From assembly GCF_000454545.1 (NCBI RefSeq), contig NZ_CM002139.1, forward strand, positions 961,899-1,025,898: a DNA stretch of 64,000 bases, written 5' to 3'. Shown here in pieces: positions 1 to 9,415 of this stretch. The DNA comes from Xanthomonas cassavae CFBP 4642 (GTDB lineage: Bacteria; Pseudomonadota; Gammaproteobacteria; Xanthomonadales; Xanthomonadaceae). The position numbers and the translations under genes were made by a program. The notes beneath the pieces were generated by a model that was given only the letters and a program-made list of their open reading frames with translations, had not been told where the DNA came from and made no database searches. Each line of letters begins with the position of its first letter. Position 1 is the first letter of the stretch.

Positions 1-240
1 GAAAACGGCAAAAAACCGGGGGTTTGAGCGCCCTCAGCGCGGCGGATGTGGCGTGTTTCGTTTTCCGGCTGCGTTGATCAGACCATCCTTAGCGTCGCTC
101 TCGCTTGCATGCTCCATCATCTGCTTACGCATGCTTCCTGGGGTTTTATTAGCCGCTCTAAAGCAACGAACACACGATGCTTTTCAGGTGAAGTCCTCAA
201 TAGCTCAGTAAACCAGCCCTGAATGCGCCTTGCGCTGCGA
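1..240. other. Non-coding region upstream of the effector gene
   Basis: No coding region, RNA gene or repeat can be supported here. Composition is ordinary for the window. The only recognisable element before the first gene is the PIP-box promoter that starts at 241. Confidence 0.5.
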
Positions 241-301
241 TTCGTTCCCGGGAAAGTGAATTCGTAGAACGGCTGGTCCCCGTGGGCAGGAGGCGTAGCC
301 T
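241..301 (+). promoter_or_regulatory. PIP-box promoter (HrpX target)
   Basis: TTCGT at 241-245 and TTCGT at 261-265 are separated by exactly 15 bases, which is the plant-inducible-promoter box TTCGB-N15-TTCGB bound by HrpX. A -10-like TAGCCT begins at 296, 30 bases after the second half-site; this is the expected spacing, with one mismatch to YANNRT. The effector start codon follows at 331 with GGAG about 8 bases before it. The gene should therefore be switched on with the type III secretion system in the plant. Confidence 0.85.
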
Positions 302-330
302 CGCCGCGTCACGTATACGGAGTCTGAGCT

Positions 331-2892
331 ATGCGTATCCAGCAACACGTCAGCCGTCATGTTGGTCCTTCTGATTCTCCCGCTCCAGAGGTGGCTGTTT
401 CAGTTGAAGATCTTCCCGCTTCCAACGGCTGGCCCATGGGTCTGGAATCGTTAAGAAAAAGTTCTCGTTGGAAAAAATCCCCTCCCGTGCACGCGTCCGG
501 GAGGCGCATCGGGGGAGATGCCATGGCCGAAATTCAGGAAACAGAGGCAGCGTACGATGCATTCGTGGTGGCCAGGTATCTTGCAGATCCACTGCATGGC
601 ACTGCAGACAAGATAGCGGAACTGCCCAACTCGGGCGAACCGGAACATTCTCCGGAAGCCGACCAACCTGTGCATTCCCACGAGCACACGCCGGTCGATC
701 ACACGGCATTGTCGGCAGACCATCAGACTCAGCCTGGTAACGGCGTGGAGCACTCTATGGAGCCACATCCGATCGAGCCTGCAGCGCACGAGAGCATCAT
801 GCACACCCTGGCTGAGGAGGGGGCGCCCGGGGGCGTTGCCGATCTGGCAATGAGCTTGAGCATCAGTGGCGCCATGCTGCCGCTCTCTGGCCTTGCGATC
901 TATGCCGCCTACAAGGAAACCCGCGAAGTGATTGAACAACGCGGTACCCTGCGGAAATGCAAACGTCAACTTCAGTCGGACAGGGCGTTGCTGCAAACTG
1001 CTCTGGAGAGCGGCCCGTTGACTGCAGTTGCAGGCGCTCAGATCGATGCCTTGAGCGAGGCGATTGATACAGTCGCTTACCAACAGCAGCGCAACGCACG
1101 TGATGGCGCCATCGCGATGACTTCAATGGCGTCTGCAGGCATGATCTTCACCAAGGCCACGACAGAACTCGGTATCCAGGGCGGGCTGGCACTCGGGGCC
1201 AAGAACGCAAATGCTGCTGGCTTGATCGGCCACAGCACCGCCGCCGCAGGCGCAGCGTCGGCGGCCGGTATTGCCGGCACATTTGTCCTGGCTCCGCTGG
1301 CAAGCGTCGCTGCCACCGCGCTGGGCGTTACGTTTCTGCACCAATCACGCAAGGAGAAAACGCGCGTGGTTGCCGATGCGGTGCGTGTCGAAGACTTCAT
1401 GCAACGCCTGGAAGCGGGCGAGCTCAGCCCCGGCGCGCAGCGCTACCAGCACTTTTTGAGCACCAAGCTGACCCAGCGCAGCGGATTTGCCGGCAGCTTC
1501 AACAACTGGAACAAGGGCTTTGTCGTTGGCGGCGTCACCTACACGGCCAGCACCTTGACAAAAACCGGAGTCAGTGCTGCTGTTGTGCTGGGTGCAGCCA
1601 CCGTGGCCGGGCCAGTGGGCACCGGTTTGGTGGTCGGTGCCGGTCTGCTGGGTGCGGTGACGATGGGTGTCGGGGGCCACCAGTTTCTGCTGGCGCATGG
1701 CAAGCAAAAACGCTATCGCAAGTACGAGACTGCGGAGATGCCTAGCGTGGACCGGGCATTGCTTGCCATGGCCGACCTGCTACCCACGACCGAGGCAGGC
1801 GTCGCTGCCTCACCGGGGGAAGTGAATCCGCATGGGACACCACGCGTCAGTGACGGTGCCTCGGGAAACGCGTGGGACACCGTGGTGACGACCGGCACTG
1901 GTGACCAGCTCGAGTCTAACCCTGTCATGCCCGGCTCAATCGAACACGCGGTGGCTGCCCAGTCGGTAGCAGCAAAACAGGCGTCGCCTGCAGCCGGCGA
2001 CGCATCAGCCGCTACGGAGGCAACTGCTGCCGTTCCGCAGCATGGATTTGAACTGCGCAGCGCCCTGTACGCCTGTATCGACGGTCAGGAAAAAGCACGG
2101 GACGCGCTCTTGCAGAACTGCGCCAACGACATGAGGAAACGCTATCGGGCAGTGCCTCGATCTACCGATCAGCGCCCAGCAACTGGTCAGGCGGCTCAAC
2201 CGTCCTCGCTCGCCAAGCGAGCCAGGGCAGCGCTTTTTGCAGGGGCGACCTACGGGCGAGCAGTGCTCACCGGCAAGCCCCGCGTCGCTGGCGAAAAAGC
2301 CGCGCGAAGCTATGCAAAACATACCGATACACTGACCGAAACAGCATTGAACCAGTGGCTGCAAACGTCAGGCTCGGTCAAGTCGCAGGTTGCGTACATG
2401 CAAAGTTGCCTGGAGTTACAAAAGAAATATCTAGACTCGAAACTGCGCTTGCGGGCGGAGCTACCGGCGGAGGATGCTGCCAGTGGTGCAATCCCCGACA
2501 CAGAAACCACAGCCACGACGGCTGCGCAGGCCCACGCACGCTTGACCACGCAACTGCACGAAGCGCGTGAGCGCGACGAGTTTCAATTGCGATCTGTCAG
2601 CTTGATGTTGGAAGAGCTGGGCATGGCAAACGAGGAACTGGAAAGTTCGGACATGAAAAAGATCCGGCGCGCAGAAAATAGGATGCAGGGGTTGCAACAG
2701 CGCCTGATCGGTGCGTTGACCGCAAATGCGATCACGCCGCAGCCAGGAAGTGCGGGCTTTGCGCATTTCTGCATGAAACAGGCCCGGCGGCACACTACCG
2801 ATGTGCGCGGCACGTTGCTGGCAACCGAAATGCAGGCTGCGCGCATCCGTGAAGGCGCTGCGGCTGCGACAGCACCGTCCTTCAACCCTTGA
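331..2892 (+). CDS. xopK: Type III effector, XopK-like
   Basis: The product is 853 residues and has no Sec signal. The N-terminus is polar and Ser/Pro-rich, typical of type III secreted proteins. Three Ala/Gly-rich hydrophobic stretches lie near residues 172-195, 308-337 and 412-450. A low-complexity Ala/Thr/Gly region spans about 490-580, and a charged, helix-rich C-terminal third follows. The perfect PIP box upstream supports secretion-system co-regulation. I assign XopK from its length and its position next to the nix glycosidase cluster, where XopK sits in other xanthomonads. XopK of X. oryzae has been reported to act as an E3 ubiquitin ligase on a rice receptor kinase; no classical RING or HECT signature is visible here. 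ATG at 331 is preceded by GGAG. The identity is recognition from memory and could be checked by alignment. Confidence 0.75.
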   Translation: MRIQQHVSRHVGPSDSPAPEVAVSVEDLPASNGWPMGLESLRKSSRWKKSPPVHASGRRIGGDAMAEIQETEAAYDAFVVARYLADPLHGTADKIAELPNSGEPEHSPEADQPVHSHEHTPVDHTALSADHQTQPGNGVEHSMEPHPIEPAAHESIMHTLAEEGAPGGVADLAMSLSISGAMLPLSGLAIYAAYKETREVIEQRGTLRKCKRQLQSDRALLQTALESGPLTAVAGAQIDALSEAIDTVAYQQQRNARDGAIAMTSMASAGMIFTKATTELGIQGGLALGAKNANAAGLIGHSTAAAGAASAAGIAGTFVLAPLASVAATALGVTFLHQSRKEKTRVVADAVRVEDFMQRLEAGELSPGAQRYQHFLSTKLTQRSGFAGSFNNWNKGFVVGGVTYTASTLTKTGVSAAVVLGAATVAGPVGTGLVVGAGLLGAVTMGVGGHQFLLAHGKQKRYRKYETAEMPSVDRALLAMADLLPTTEAGVAASPGEVNPHGTPRVSDGASGNAWDTVVTTGTGDQLESNPVMPGSIEHAVAAQSVAAKQASPAAGDASAATEATAAVPQHGFELRSALYACIDGQEKARDALLQNCANDMRKRYRAVPRSTDQRPATGQAAQPSSLAKRARAALFAGATYGRAVLTGKPRVAGEKAARSYAKHTDTLTETALNQWLQTSGSVKSQVAYMQSCLELQKKYLDSKLRLRAELPAEDAASGAIPDTETTATTAAQAHARLTTQLHEARERDEFQLRSVSLMLEELGMANEELESSDMKKIRRAENRMQGLQQRLIGALTANAITPQPGSAGFAHFCMKQARRHTTDVRGTLLATEMQAARIREGAAAATAPSFNP

Positions 2893-3086
2893 GCAATCGG
2901 CAGCCGTGGCGTCATTGCCAGTGAATTGCACATGCCGCCACGGCCTGGCGTGGCTGACAAAGCGTTGTGAGCAGTCTTTGGCGTGTGCGGACGGTGCCTC
3001 ATCACCGCAGCGCACGCGTGGTACGTAGCGATTCCGAGCGACGCCGCGCCCATCTGACGGTGAGCGCATTCGTTTGTTGGCCGCGC

Positions 3087-4922
3087 TTACTCCTTCGGCG
3101 TGATCCACGCCTGCTGTTTCAGGCCGCGCACGCTGGGGTTGGCGGTGCTGTCCAGGTCGAACACCACCACGGCGTTGTCGCCCTTGCGCTGGAACGGCGC
3201 TGGGAAATACAGCGCCGTCTGCGGCCCGATGGACCAGTGACGGCCCAGGTTGACGCCGTTGGCCCAGGCGATGCCCTTGCCGAAGGCGCGCATGTCCAGA
3301 TAGGTGTCGGTGGGGGTGCCGATGCGCAGGTTGCCGCGGTGGAAGGCGGGGCCTTGCACAGACCTGCGGGTCCAGCCGCGGAGGCTGTCGGGCGAGCGCA
3401 TCGGCAGCGGGAACGCCTGCCAGCCGGTGAGTTGTTGGTTGTCCAGCAGTACCGGGTCGACCAGGCCGGCGCGGCCGTCGGCCGTGCGCGGGCCGTAGTT
3501 GATGCGGCCGCTGTTTTCGACCAGGACATCCAACGTGTGTTGGCCAGCCGGAATGTCCACGTCGGTGGAGACCTGCTGCAGCCGGCGTTCGACGCTGCCG
3601 ACCGGTTGTTGATCGACATAGACGCGTGCTACGTCGCGCACCTCGCCCAGATACAGCGACCCCTTGCGCGGGCCGGTGATGGTGGTGCGGTAGAGAATGT
3701 AGCCGTAGTCCTGGCCGAAGTGTTCCATCGGCTGCGGGGTGTCGATGGCGATCGGGGCGGGCAGGTTGTCCCACAACGATGCCGATTCGCGCAGTTGGGT
3801 GTCCGGCAGTGCGGCCATCGCAATCGGTGCAGGCAGCGCGGGCGGTTGCACGCCGGTGACGCGGGCGATGGCATCGCGCATCAGCGAGAACTTGGGTGTG
3901 GGGTGGCCGGCTTCGTCGAGGATGGCATCGTAATCGTAGCTGGTGGTTTGCGGTGCGTAATGGTCGCTGGGATTGCCCTGGAAATTGGCGCCATTCATGA
4001 AGCCGAAACTGGTGCCGCCGATAAACATGTAGAGGTTGGCCGAGTGCCCCTGGCGCAGGATCCACTCCAGTTCTTCGGTCTGTTGCTTGGCATCGGTGCT
4101 GGCGTGCGGCGTGCCCCAATGATCGAACCAGCCGGCCCAGTATTCGCCCACCATGCGCGGTTGCTCGGGGCGGAACTTGATCAATTTGTCGAACGCGCTC
4201 TTCGCCTCGCCGGGCGCGAAATTCACCACTGCCAGGGTGTCGGGCAAGGTGCCATTGGCGAGCATGTCCGCGCCGTCCGAGGTGAACAGCAAGGCCTTGT
4301 CGAAGCCGGCCTTGACGAACATGGCGCGGTTGTCGGCCATGTAGGCGTGGTCGTCATCGTAGGAGCCGTATTCGTTCTCCACCTGCACTGCGATGATCGG
4401 GCCGCCATTGTGGTTGAGCAGCGGTTGCACCTGTTTTGCCACCGCGTCCAGGTAGGCCTGGCTGGCGGCCAGAAACCGCGGGTCGCGGCTGCGCACGCGG
4501 ATGTTGTCCTTGCCGAACAACCAGGCCGGATACCCGCCGGCTTCCCATTCGGCGCAGGCGTAGGGGCCGGGGCGCAGGATCACGTTGAGGCCTTGCGCGG
4601 CGGCCTCCTCGACGAAGGCGGCGACGTCGTTGTTGCCGGAAAAATCGAACTGGCCTTGCTGCGGTTCGACCAGATTCCAGAACACGTAGGTTTCTACCGC
4701 ATTCAAGCCGAGTGCGCGTGCTTTCTGCAGGCGATCCTTCCAGTAGGCGCGCGGAATGCGCTGGAAATGGATGGCCCCGGACAGGATTTGGTACGGCTTG
4801 CCATCGCGCACGAACTGCGTGCCCTGCGTGCCGAAGGCGGGCCAGGACTCGGGCGTAGCAGCGGCGGCGGGCAGCGCGAGCGCAAGGGCCAGAACCAGGG
4901 GAGCAAGAGTGGTACGCAGCAT
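3087..4922 (-). CDS. nixL: GH35 beta-galactosidase (NixL-type), exported
   Basis: The product is 611 residues with a clear Sec signal peptide (MLRTTLAPLVLALALALPA). It is a GH35 TIM-barrel enzyme. GGPIIAVQVENEYGSY near residue 180 carries the acid/base Glu of the NEYG motif, and GEYWAGWFDHWG near 258 carries the nucleophile Glu. Beta-sandwich domains follow. The open frame continues upstream through the tandem repeat array, but the signal peptide fixes the start at 4922. It is the last gene of the nix block, separated from nixK by the 28-bp array. In X. campestris NixL belongs to the N-glycan cluster, where it would remove terminal galactose from plant glycans. Family and function are strong; exact linkage specificity is not readable from sequence. 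Confidence 0.92.
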   Translation of the reverse strand: MLRTTLAPLVLALALALPAAAATPESWPAFGTQGTQFVRDGKPYQILSGAIHFQRIPRAYWKDRLQKARALGLNAVETYVFWNLVEPQQGQFDFSGNNDVAAFVEEAAAQGLNVILRPGPYACAEWEAGGYPAWLFGKDNIRVRSRDPRFLAASQAYLDAVAKQVQPLLNHNGGPIIAVQVENEYGSYDDDHAYMADNRAMFVKAGFDKALLFTSDGADMLANGTLPDTLAVVNFAPGEAKSAFDKLIKFRPEQPRMVGEYWAGWFDHWGTPHASTDAKQQTEELEWILRQGHSANLYMFIGGTSFGFMNGANFQGNPSDHYAPQTTSYDYDAILDEAGHPTPKFSLMRDAIARVTGVQPPALPAPIAMAALPDTQLRESASLWDNLPAPIAIDTPQPMEHFGQDYGYILYRTTITGPRKGSLYLGEVRDVARVYVDQQPVGSVERRLQQVSTDVDIPAGQHTLDVLVENSGRINYGPRTADGRAGLVDPVLLDNQQLTGWQAFPLPMRSPDSLRGWTRRSVQGPAFHRGNLRIGTPTDTYLDMRAFGKGIAWANGVNLGRHWSIGPQTALYFPAPFQRKGDNAVVVFDLDSTANPSVRGLKQQAWITPKE

Positions 4923-4984
4923 GGAGGTCTCGATGTAGGTGGGGCCGGTGGTGCGGGTGGATGCAGGCGGCGGTGTTTGCGTTC

Positions 4985-5031
4985 TGCCCTCATCCGCCCT
5001 TCGGGCACCTTCTCCCGCTTGCGGGAGAAGG
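4985..5031. repeat. Xanthomonas intergenic repeat, founding copy of the array
   Basis: A copy of the dispersed element CTCATCCGCCCTTCGGGCAC followed by the inverted repeat CTTCTCCCGC-TT-GCGGGAGAAG. Its right arm runs directly into the 28-bp tandem array. Similar copies occur near 7864, 35757, 62592 and 62667. Confidence 0.8.
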
Positions 5032-5365
5032 AGGAGTGATACCCGCTTGCGGGAGAAGGAGGAGCGATACCCGCTTGCGGGAGAAGGAGGAGCGATACCC
5101 GCTTGCGGGAGAAGGAGGAGCGATACCCGCTTGCGGGAGAAGGAGGAGCGATACCCGCTTGCGGGAGAAGGAGGAGTGATACCCGCTTGCGGGAGAAGGA
5201 GGAGCGATACCCGCTTGCGGGAGAAGGAGGAGCGATACCCGCTTGCGGGAGAAGGAGGAGCGATACCCACTTGCGGGAGAAGGAGGAGCGATACCCACTT
5301 GCGGGAGAAGGAGGAGCGATACCCACTTGCGGGAGAAGGAGGAGCGATACCCGCTTGCGGAAAAA
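5016..5365. repeat. 28-bp tandem repeat array, 12 full copies
   Basis: Twelve head-to-tail units start at 5016, 5044, 5072 and so on to 5324. A degraded thirteenth starts at 5352. Each unit reads CCGCTTGCGGGAGAAGG followed by AGGAGYGATAC. Variation is limited: GTGAT instead of GCGAT in the first and sixth units, and CCACTT instead of CCGCTT in units starting at 5268, 5296 and 5324. The array grows out of the right arm of the genus-wide intergenic repeat. It lies between nixK and nixL inside the operon. Because 28 is not a multiple of 3, reading frames pass through it open in several phases; these are not genes. Confidence 0.95.
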
Positions 5366-5483
5366 GAGAGCAACTTCCACTGGCGAATGAACAAGCGATC
5401 CCTGTGTGCGTCAGCGGGGAAGGGCGTTCCCCATCCGCGCAGCAAGAAACGAGCGCGCCGCTCGCGCAAGCGACGTACTGGCA

Positions 5484-7826
5484 TTACGCGAACGACGGTG
5501 GCAGATCCTTCTTGTCTGCGCCGAAGGCCGGGTTAGGCTTGGGCCCCATCGCAAATTCCAGCGTGCCGCCGGCGGCCAGCTCGGTGTGACGTAGCCAGGC
5601 GCGGGTGAGCGATGTGCCGTTGAAGGACAGCGACTGCACATAGACATTCTGCGCGCTGTTGTCCTTGGCCACGATGCGCAGTGTGCGGCCGTTGCCAACG
5701 TCTAGCGTGGCGCGTTTGAACAACGGGCTGCCGAGCACGTAGTTGCCGCTGACCGGGTCCACCGCATACAGGCCCAGCGCGCTGAGCACGAACCACGCGC
5801 TCATCTGCCCGCAGTCTTCATTGCCGGACAGCCCATTGCGCGCGTCGTGGTACTGCTCGCGCAGCAAGCGGCGCACCATCGCCTGGGTTTTATACGGTTG
5901 GCCTGCGTAGGCGAACAGATACGCCACATGGTGGCTGGGCTCGTTGCCGTGCGCGTACTGGCCGACCAGGCCGTCGATATCCGGCGGCGCATCGGCCGGC
6001 AGCTCGGAGCTGGTGGAAAACAGCTCGTCCAGTTTGGCGACGAAACCCTCGCGGCCGCCGTACAAATCCATGTAGCCGTACAGGTCGTGCTGGTTGAGGA
6101 AGGTGGCCTGCCAGGCGTTGGATTCGGTGAAATCGCGCCACTTGGCGATGTGGCCCATGCCGCGCGGGTCGAACGGTGTGGCCCAGCTGCCATCGGCAAG
6201 CCGCGCCTGTACGAAGCCACTGCTGCGGTTGAATACGTTGCGGTAGTTGCGCGAACGTGCGCGCAATGCGCGTGCATCGTCGCTGGCACCGGCGGCCTGC
6301 GCCAGGTGCGCACAGGCCCAGTCGTCGTAGGCGTATTCGAGGGTGCGGCTGACCGCTTCGTCCACGGTGTCGGCGGGGATATAACCGAGCGTGCGGTACT
6401 CGCCCAGGCCGTGGGTGGTGTCGTCCATCGCACGTTTGCGATACGCCGGCCATGCAGCTGTGTAGTCGATGCCGGTAAAGCCCTTGGCGTGCGCTTCGGC
6501 CAGCACCACCGCGGAGTGGTAGCCGATCATGCAGCCGGTTTCCACGCCTTGCAGCGGCCAGATGCCCACGCCGTCCGGGCATTCGTTGGCGCCGCGTACC
6601 AGGCATTGCACCAGGTCGGGCACGCGCTCGGGCTGCACCAGGGTGAGCAGCGGATGCGCGGCGCGATAGGTGTCCCACAGCGAGTAGGTGCTGTAGTTGT
6701 GATAGCCCGTGGGCGCGGTATGGATCTGCAGGTCCATGCCGCGGTAGCAGTTGTCCACGTCGCTGAACAACGTCGGCGCCAGCAGGCTGTGATACAGCCC
6801 GGTGTAGAAAATTCGCCGTTGTGCCTCGTCGTCGGTTTCGATGCGGACGCGGGCCAGTTCCTTTTCCCAGGCGGCGACCGCCTGTGCATGCACGCGCGCG
6901 AAGTCGAAGTCCGGCAGTTCGGCGTCCAGGTTGGCCAGCGCGTTGTCGGCGCTGACGGCGGAGATGCCGACCTTGATCAGCAATGGCGCCTGGGAGGCAT
7001 CGGGGAAGTGCAGCACGGCCTTGAGATGGGTGCCGTCGCGGCTGTGCGTGCCGTCGGGCAGCGCTTGATCTTCGTCGTACAGCTGCACGCTGGCGAATGG
7101 CCGCGACAAGCGCATGGCGAAGTAGATGTAGCGCCCCTTGGCCCATTGATAGACACGACGGCCGCCAGTCAGGGTTTGCGTGTCGACCACGCGCAGTTGC
7201 GCATCGCTCACGCGAGTGGGAATGCCCGGCTTGTCCTGCATGCCATGGCACAGGTCCAGCAGCACATGCGCCGGCTTGCCCTTGGGGAAGTGGTAGCGGT
7301 GCAGGCCGACGCGCGCGGTGGCGGTGAGCTCGGCATGTACGCCGCTGTCCTTCAGCCGCACGCGGTAGTAACCGGGCGAGGCGGCTTCATCGCTATGGTC
7401 GTAACGCGAGCGGTAGCCGGCATCGGGATCATCCAGCGGGCCGGGCACCAGCTTGACCTCGCCGGTGGCCGGCACCAGCAGGAAATCCAGCATGTCGCCG
7501 ATCCCGGTACCGGACAGATGCGTATGCGAAAAGCCCATGATCGAGCCATCGGATTCGTGGTACCCCGAGCACGAATCCCACACCGCGTTGTAGGTGTCCG
7601 GGCTCAGTTGCACCATGCCGAACGGCAACGTCGCGCCGGGGAACGTGTGGCCATGACCGCCGGTACCGATGAAGACATCCACATGCCGGGTGAGATCGGC
7701 GCGGGTGCGCGCATCGGCCGGTAGCGCGTAATTGCCGGCGCGCGCGCGCGCCAGGCCGGGCAGGCCAACGCTGCCAAACAGTGCTGCGGCGATGGCGCCT
7801 TGGAGAAAACCGCGTCGTGTTGCCAT
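5484..7826 (-). CDS. nixK: GH92 alpha-mannosidase (NixK-type), Tat-exported
   Basis: The product is 780 residues. It starts MATRRGFLQG and then has a hydrophobic Ala/Gly segment, a twin-arginine signal, which fixes the start at 7826 rather than at the upstream in-frame Met. GH92 hallmarks are FIGTGGHGHTFPGATLPFG near the mature N-terminus, GNEPSHH near residue 627 (general acid Glu) and GNEDCGQMSAW near 668 (catalytic Asp). GH92 enzymes are calcium-dependent inverting exo-alpha-mannosidases. In X. campestris NixK was reported to remove the alpha-1,3-mannose of the plant N-glycan core first, a prerequisite for the xylosidase. It lies downstream of nixJ in the same orientation, with a dispersed repeat in the gap. 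Confidence 0.93.
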   Translation of the reverse strand: MATRRGFLQGAIAAALFGSVGLPGLARARAGNYALPADARTRADLTRHVDVFIGTGGHGHTFPGATLPFGMVQLSPDTYNAVWDSCSGYHESDGSIMGFSHTHLSGTGIGDMLDFLLVPATGEVKLVPGPLDDPDAGYRSRYDHSDEAASPGYYRVRLKDSGVHAELTATARVGLHRYHFPKGKPAHVLLDLCHGMQDKPGIPTRVSDAQLRVVDTQTLTGGRRVYQWAKGRYIYFAMRLSRPFASVQLYDEDQALPDGTHSRDGTHLKAVLHFPDASQAPLLIKVGISAVSADNALANLDAELPDFDFARVHAQAVAAWEKELARVRIETDDEAQRRIFYTGLYHSLLAPTLFSDVDNCYRGMDLQIHTAPTGYHNYSTYSLWDTYRAAHPLLTLVQPERVPDLVQCLVRGANECPDGVGIWPLQGVETGCMIGYHSAVVLAEAHAKGFTGIDYTAAWPAYRKRAMDDTTHGLGEYRTLGYIPADTVDEAVSRTLEYAYDDWACAHLAQAAGASDDARALRARSRNYRNVFNRSSGFVQARLADGSWATPFDPRGMGHIAKWRDFTESNAWQATFLNQHDLYGYMDLYGGREGFVAKLDELFSTSSELPADAPPDIDGLVGQYAHGNEPSHHVAYLFAYAGQPYKTQAMVRRLLREQYHDARNGLSGNEDCGQMSAWFVLSALGLYAVDPVSGNYVLGSPLFKRATLDVGNGRTLRIVAKDNSAQNVYVQSLSFNGTSLTRAWLRHTELAAGGTLEFAMGPKPNPAFGADKKDLPPSFA

Positions 7827-7863
7827 GTGTCTGGTCTCGGAGTTTGCGGGCCGATGCCGGGGC

Positions 7864-7908
7864 ACCCTCATCCGCCCTTCGGGCACCTTCTCCCGGCGGG
7901 AGAAGGGA
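7864..7908. repeat. Dispersed Xanthomonas intergenic repeat
   Basis: CTCATCCGCCCTTCGGGCAC followed by a shortened hairpin CTTCTCCC-GGCG-GGAGAAG. It lies in the nixJ-nixK gap (7827-7963). It is the same family as the copy that seeds the tandem array at 5016. Confidence 0.75.
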
Positions 7909-7963
7909 AGATCAAGTGCTGTGTCGTTCCGCCGGGAAAGAGCGGATCCGGCGTTTCGGACAA

Positions 7964-9415
7964 TCAGCTACTACGCAGCAGCTGGGGTTTGCGTTGGTGC
8001 AGGTCGATGATCAGTTCGCCGAACAAGGTGTTGGCCCAGGCGAACCAGTCGCGGGTGAAGCTGCTCGGGTTGTCCTTGTCGAAGGCCTCGTGCATGAAGC
8101 CGGTGCCGGCATGGGTGGTCTTGAGCCACTGCAGGCACTGGCGCAGTTGTGCGTCGTCGTCGCTGACCAGGGCGTACTGGATGATCGACATCGGCCAGAT
8201 CGTACCCATGCCGCTGTGCGGGCTGCCGACGCCCTCGGCCGCGCTGCCGCGCGAGAAATACGGGTTGCGTTCGCTCCACGCCAGTTGGCGGGTGCGCAGG
8301 AATACCGGGTCGGCGCGGTCGCAGCAGCCCAGGTAGGCCAGGCTGAGCAGGCCCGGCGCGTTGGCGTCGTCGATGAACAACTGATTGCCGAAGCCATCCA
8401 CTTCAAAGGCCCAATACGCCTGGCCATCGCTGTCGCGTTGCTGGCCAAACTGGCGGGTGGCGGTTTCCACTTCATCGGCCAGCGCGGTGCACTGGGCGGC
8501 GAAGGCGGTGTCGCGATGCAAGGCCGTGCTCATCGTGGCCAGCTGCCGCAGCGAAGCCACCGCAAACAGGTTGGCCGGCACGAACAGCGGGAACACGCAG
8601 GCGTCGTCGGAGGGGCGGAACATCGAGTGGATCATGCCGTTGGGCTTGGTCGGCTGGCCATAGCCTTCCAGCACCAGCGTTTCGGTGGCCAGCGGCGAGG
8701 GCCGCTGGAACACGTACGGGCCGCGATTGTCCTTGCGTTGTTGCTCGCGGAAGGTCTTGACCACCACGTGCATCGCCGCGCGCCAGTCATCGTCGAACGG
8801 TGCGGTATCGCCGGTGGCGCGCCAGTATTCGTGCGCAATGCGGAGGGGATAGCACAGCGAGTCCACTTCCCACTTGCGCTCGCCCACGCCTGGCTTGATC
8901 TGCGTGATGTCGTTGAGCGACCACTTCAGGCGTTGGGTCTGGCCATCGGGCAGGAAGGCGTTGGCATAAGGATCGAGCGTGATGCACGCGGCCTGGCGCT
9001 GGATCAGGCCATGGAACATGCGCCGCAAGGCGGGGTCGCGCCTGGCCAGCGGCACGTAGGGGTGCACCTGCGCGGAGGAGTCGCGCAGCCACATCGCATG
9101 GATGTCGCCGGTGATGACGAAGGTGTCCGGCTTGCCGTTGCGGGTGCCGGTTTCCACCGTGGTGTCGAGCGTGTTGGGGTAGCAGTTCTCGAACAGCCAG
9201 GCCAGCTCGGGATCGGCGATGCGCGCGCTGATCTGCACGATCTGCTGCTCGACCGCCTTGCTGACGAAGCGGCGCTGTGCCTTGGGCGGGCGCTTGCTGA
9301 CGAAGGCGCCGGAGGTCGGGGCATCGCTGGCGGCGAAGGCGGGCAATGCGCTGGCCAGCAGGCTGGCGCCTGCGCCGGCACCGAGCAGTTGAAGGATGTC
9401 GCGACGGGTGTGCAT
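7964..9415 (-). CDS. nixJ: GH125 alpha-mannosidase (NixJ-type), Tat-exported
   Basis: The product is 483 residues. The N-terminus MHTRRDILQLLGAGAGASLL is a twin-arginine signal with an Ala-x-Ala site near ALPAFAA, so I place the start at 9415. The GH125 signature MWLRDSSAQVHPY near residue 110 holds the general-acid Asp, and FMHEAFDKDNPSSFTRDWFA near 441 holds the catalytic-base Glu. GH125 enzymes are metal-independent inverting exo-alpha-1,6-mannosidases. In X. campestris NixJ was reported to take off the alpha-1,6-mannose after the xylose is gone. The gene is preceded by a 374-base gap, so it may have its own promoter. Confidence 0.92.
   Translation of the reverse strand: MHTRRDILQLLGAGAGASLLASALPAFAASDAPTSGAFVSKRPPKAQRRFVSKAVEQQIVQISARIADPELAWLFENCYPNTLDTTVETGTRNGKPDTFVITGDIHAMWLRDSSAQVHPYVPLARRDPALRRMFHGLIQRQAACITLDPYANAFLPDGQTQRLKWSLNDITQIKPGVGERKWEVDSLCYPLRIAHEYWRATGDTAPFDDDWRAAMHVVVKTFREQQRKDNRGPYVFQRPSPLATETLVLEGYGQPTKPNGMIHSMFRPSDDACVFPLFVPANLFAVASLRQLATMSTALHRDTAFAAQCTALADEVETATRQFGQQRDSDGQAYWAFEVDGFGNQLFIDDANAPGLLSLAYLGCCDRADPVFLRTRQLAWSERNPYFSRGSAAEGVGSPHSGMGTIWPMSIIQYALVSDDDAQLRQCLQWLKTTHAGTGFMHEAFDKDNPSSFTRDWFAWANTLFGELIIDLHQRKPQLLRSS

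Noticed and set aside
331..2892. XopK-like protein as a membrane transporter because of its hydrophobic segments
   Set aside because: The segments are Ala/Gly-rich and isolated, there is no signal peptide, and the PIP box points to a secreted effector.
2967..5039. Long plus-strand frame opposite nixL
   Set aside because: It is antisense to a gene with an intact GH35 catalytic domain and signal peptide. Similar long antisense frames opposite nixK, nixI, nixH and fadE have the same cause, high GC.
5016..5351. A regular 28-bp repeat as a CRISPR array
   Set aside because: Repeats abut directly with no spacers, and no cas gene is near.
4939..5589. Open frames of about 60-220 codons on both strands across 4939-5589, giving a repetitive peptide
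   Set aside because: They come from the 28-bp tandem array, whose length is not a multiple of 3, so several frames stay open. No start context or family supports them.
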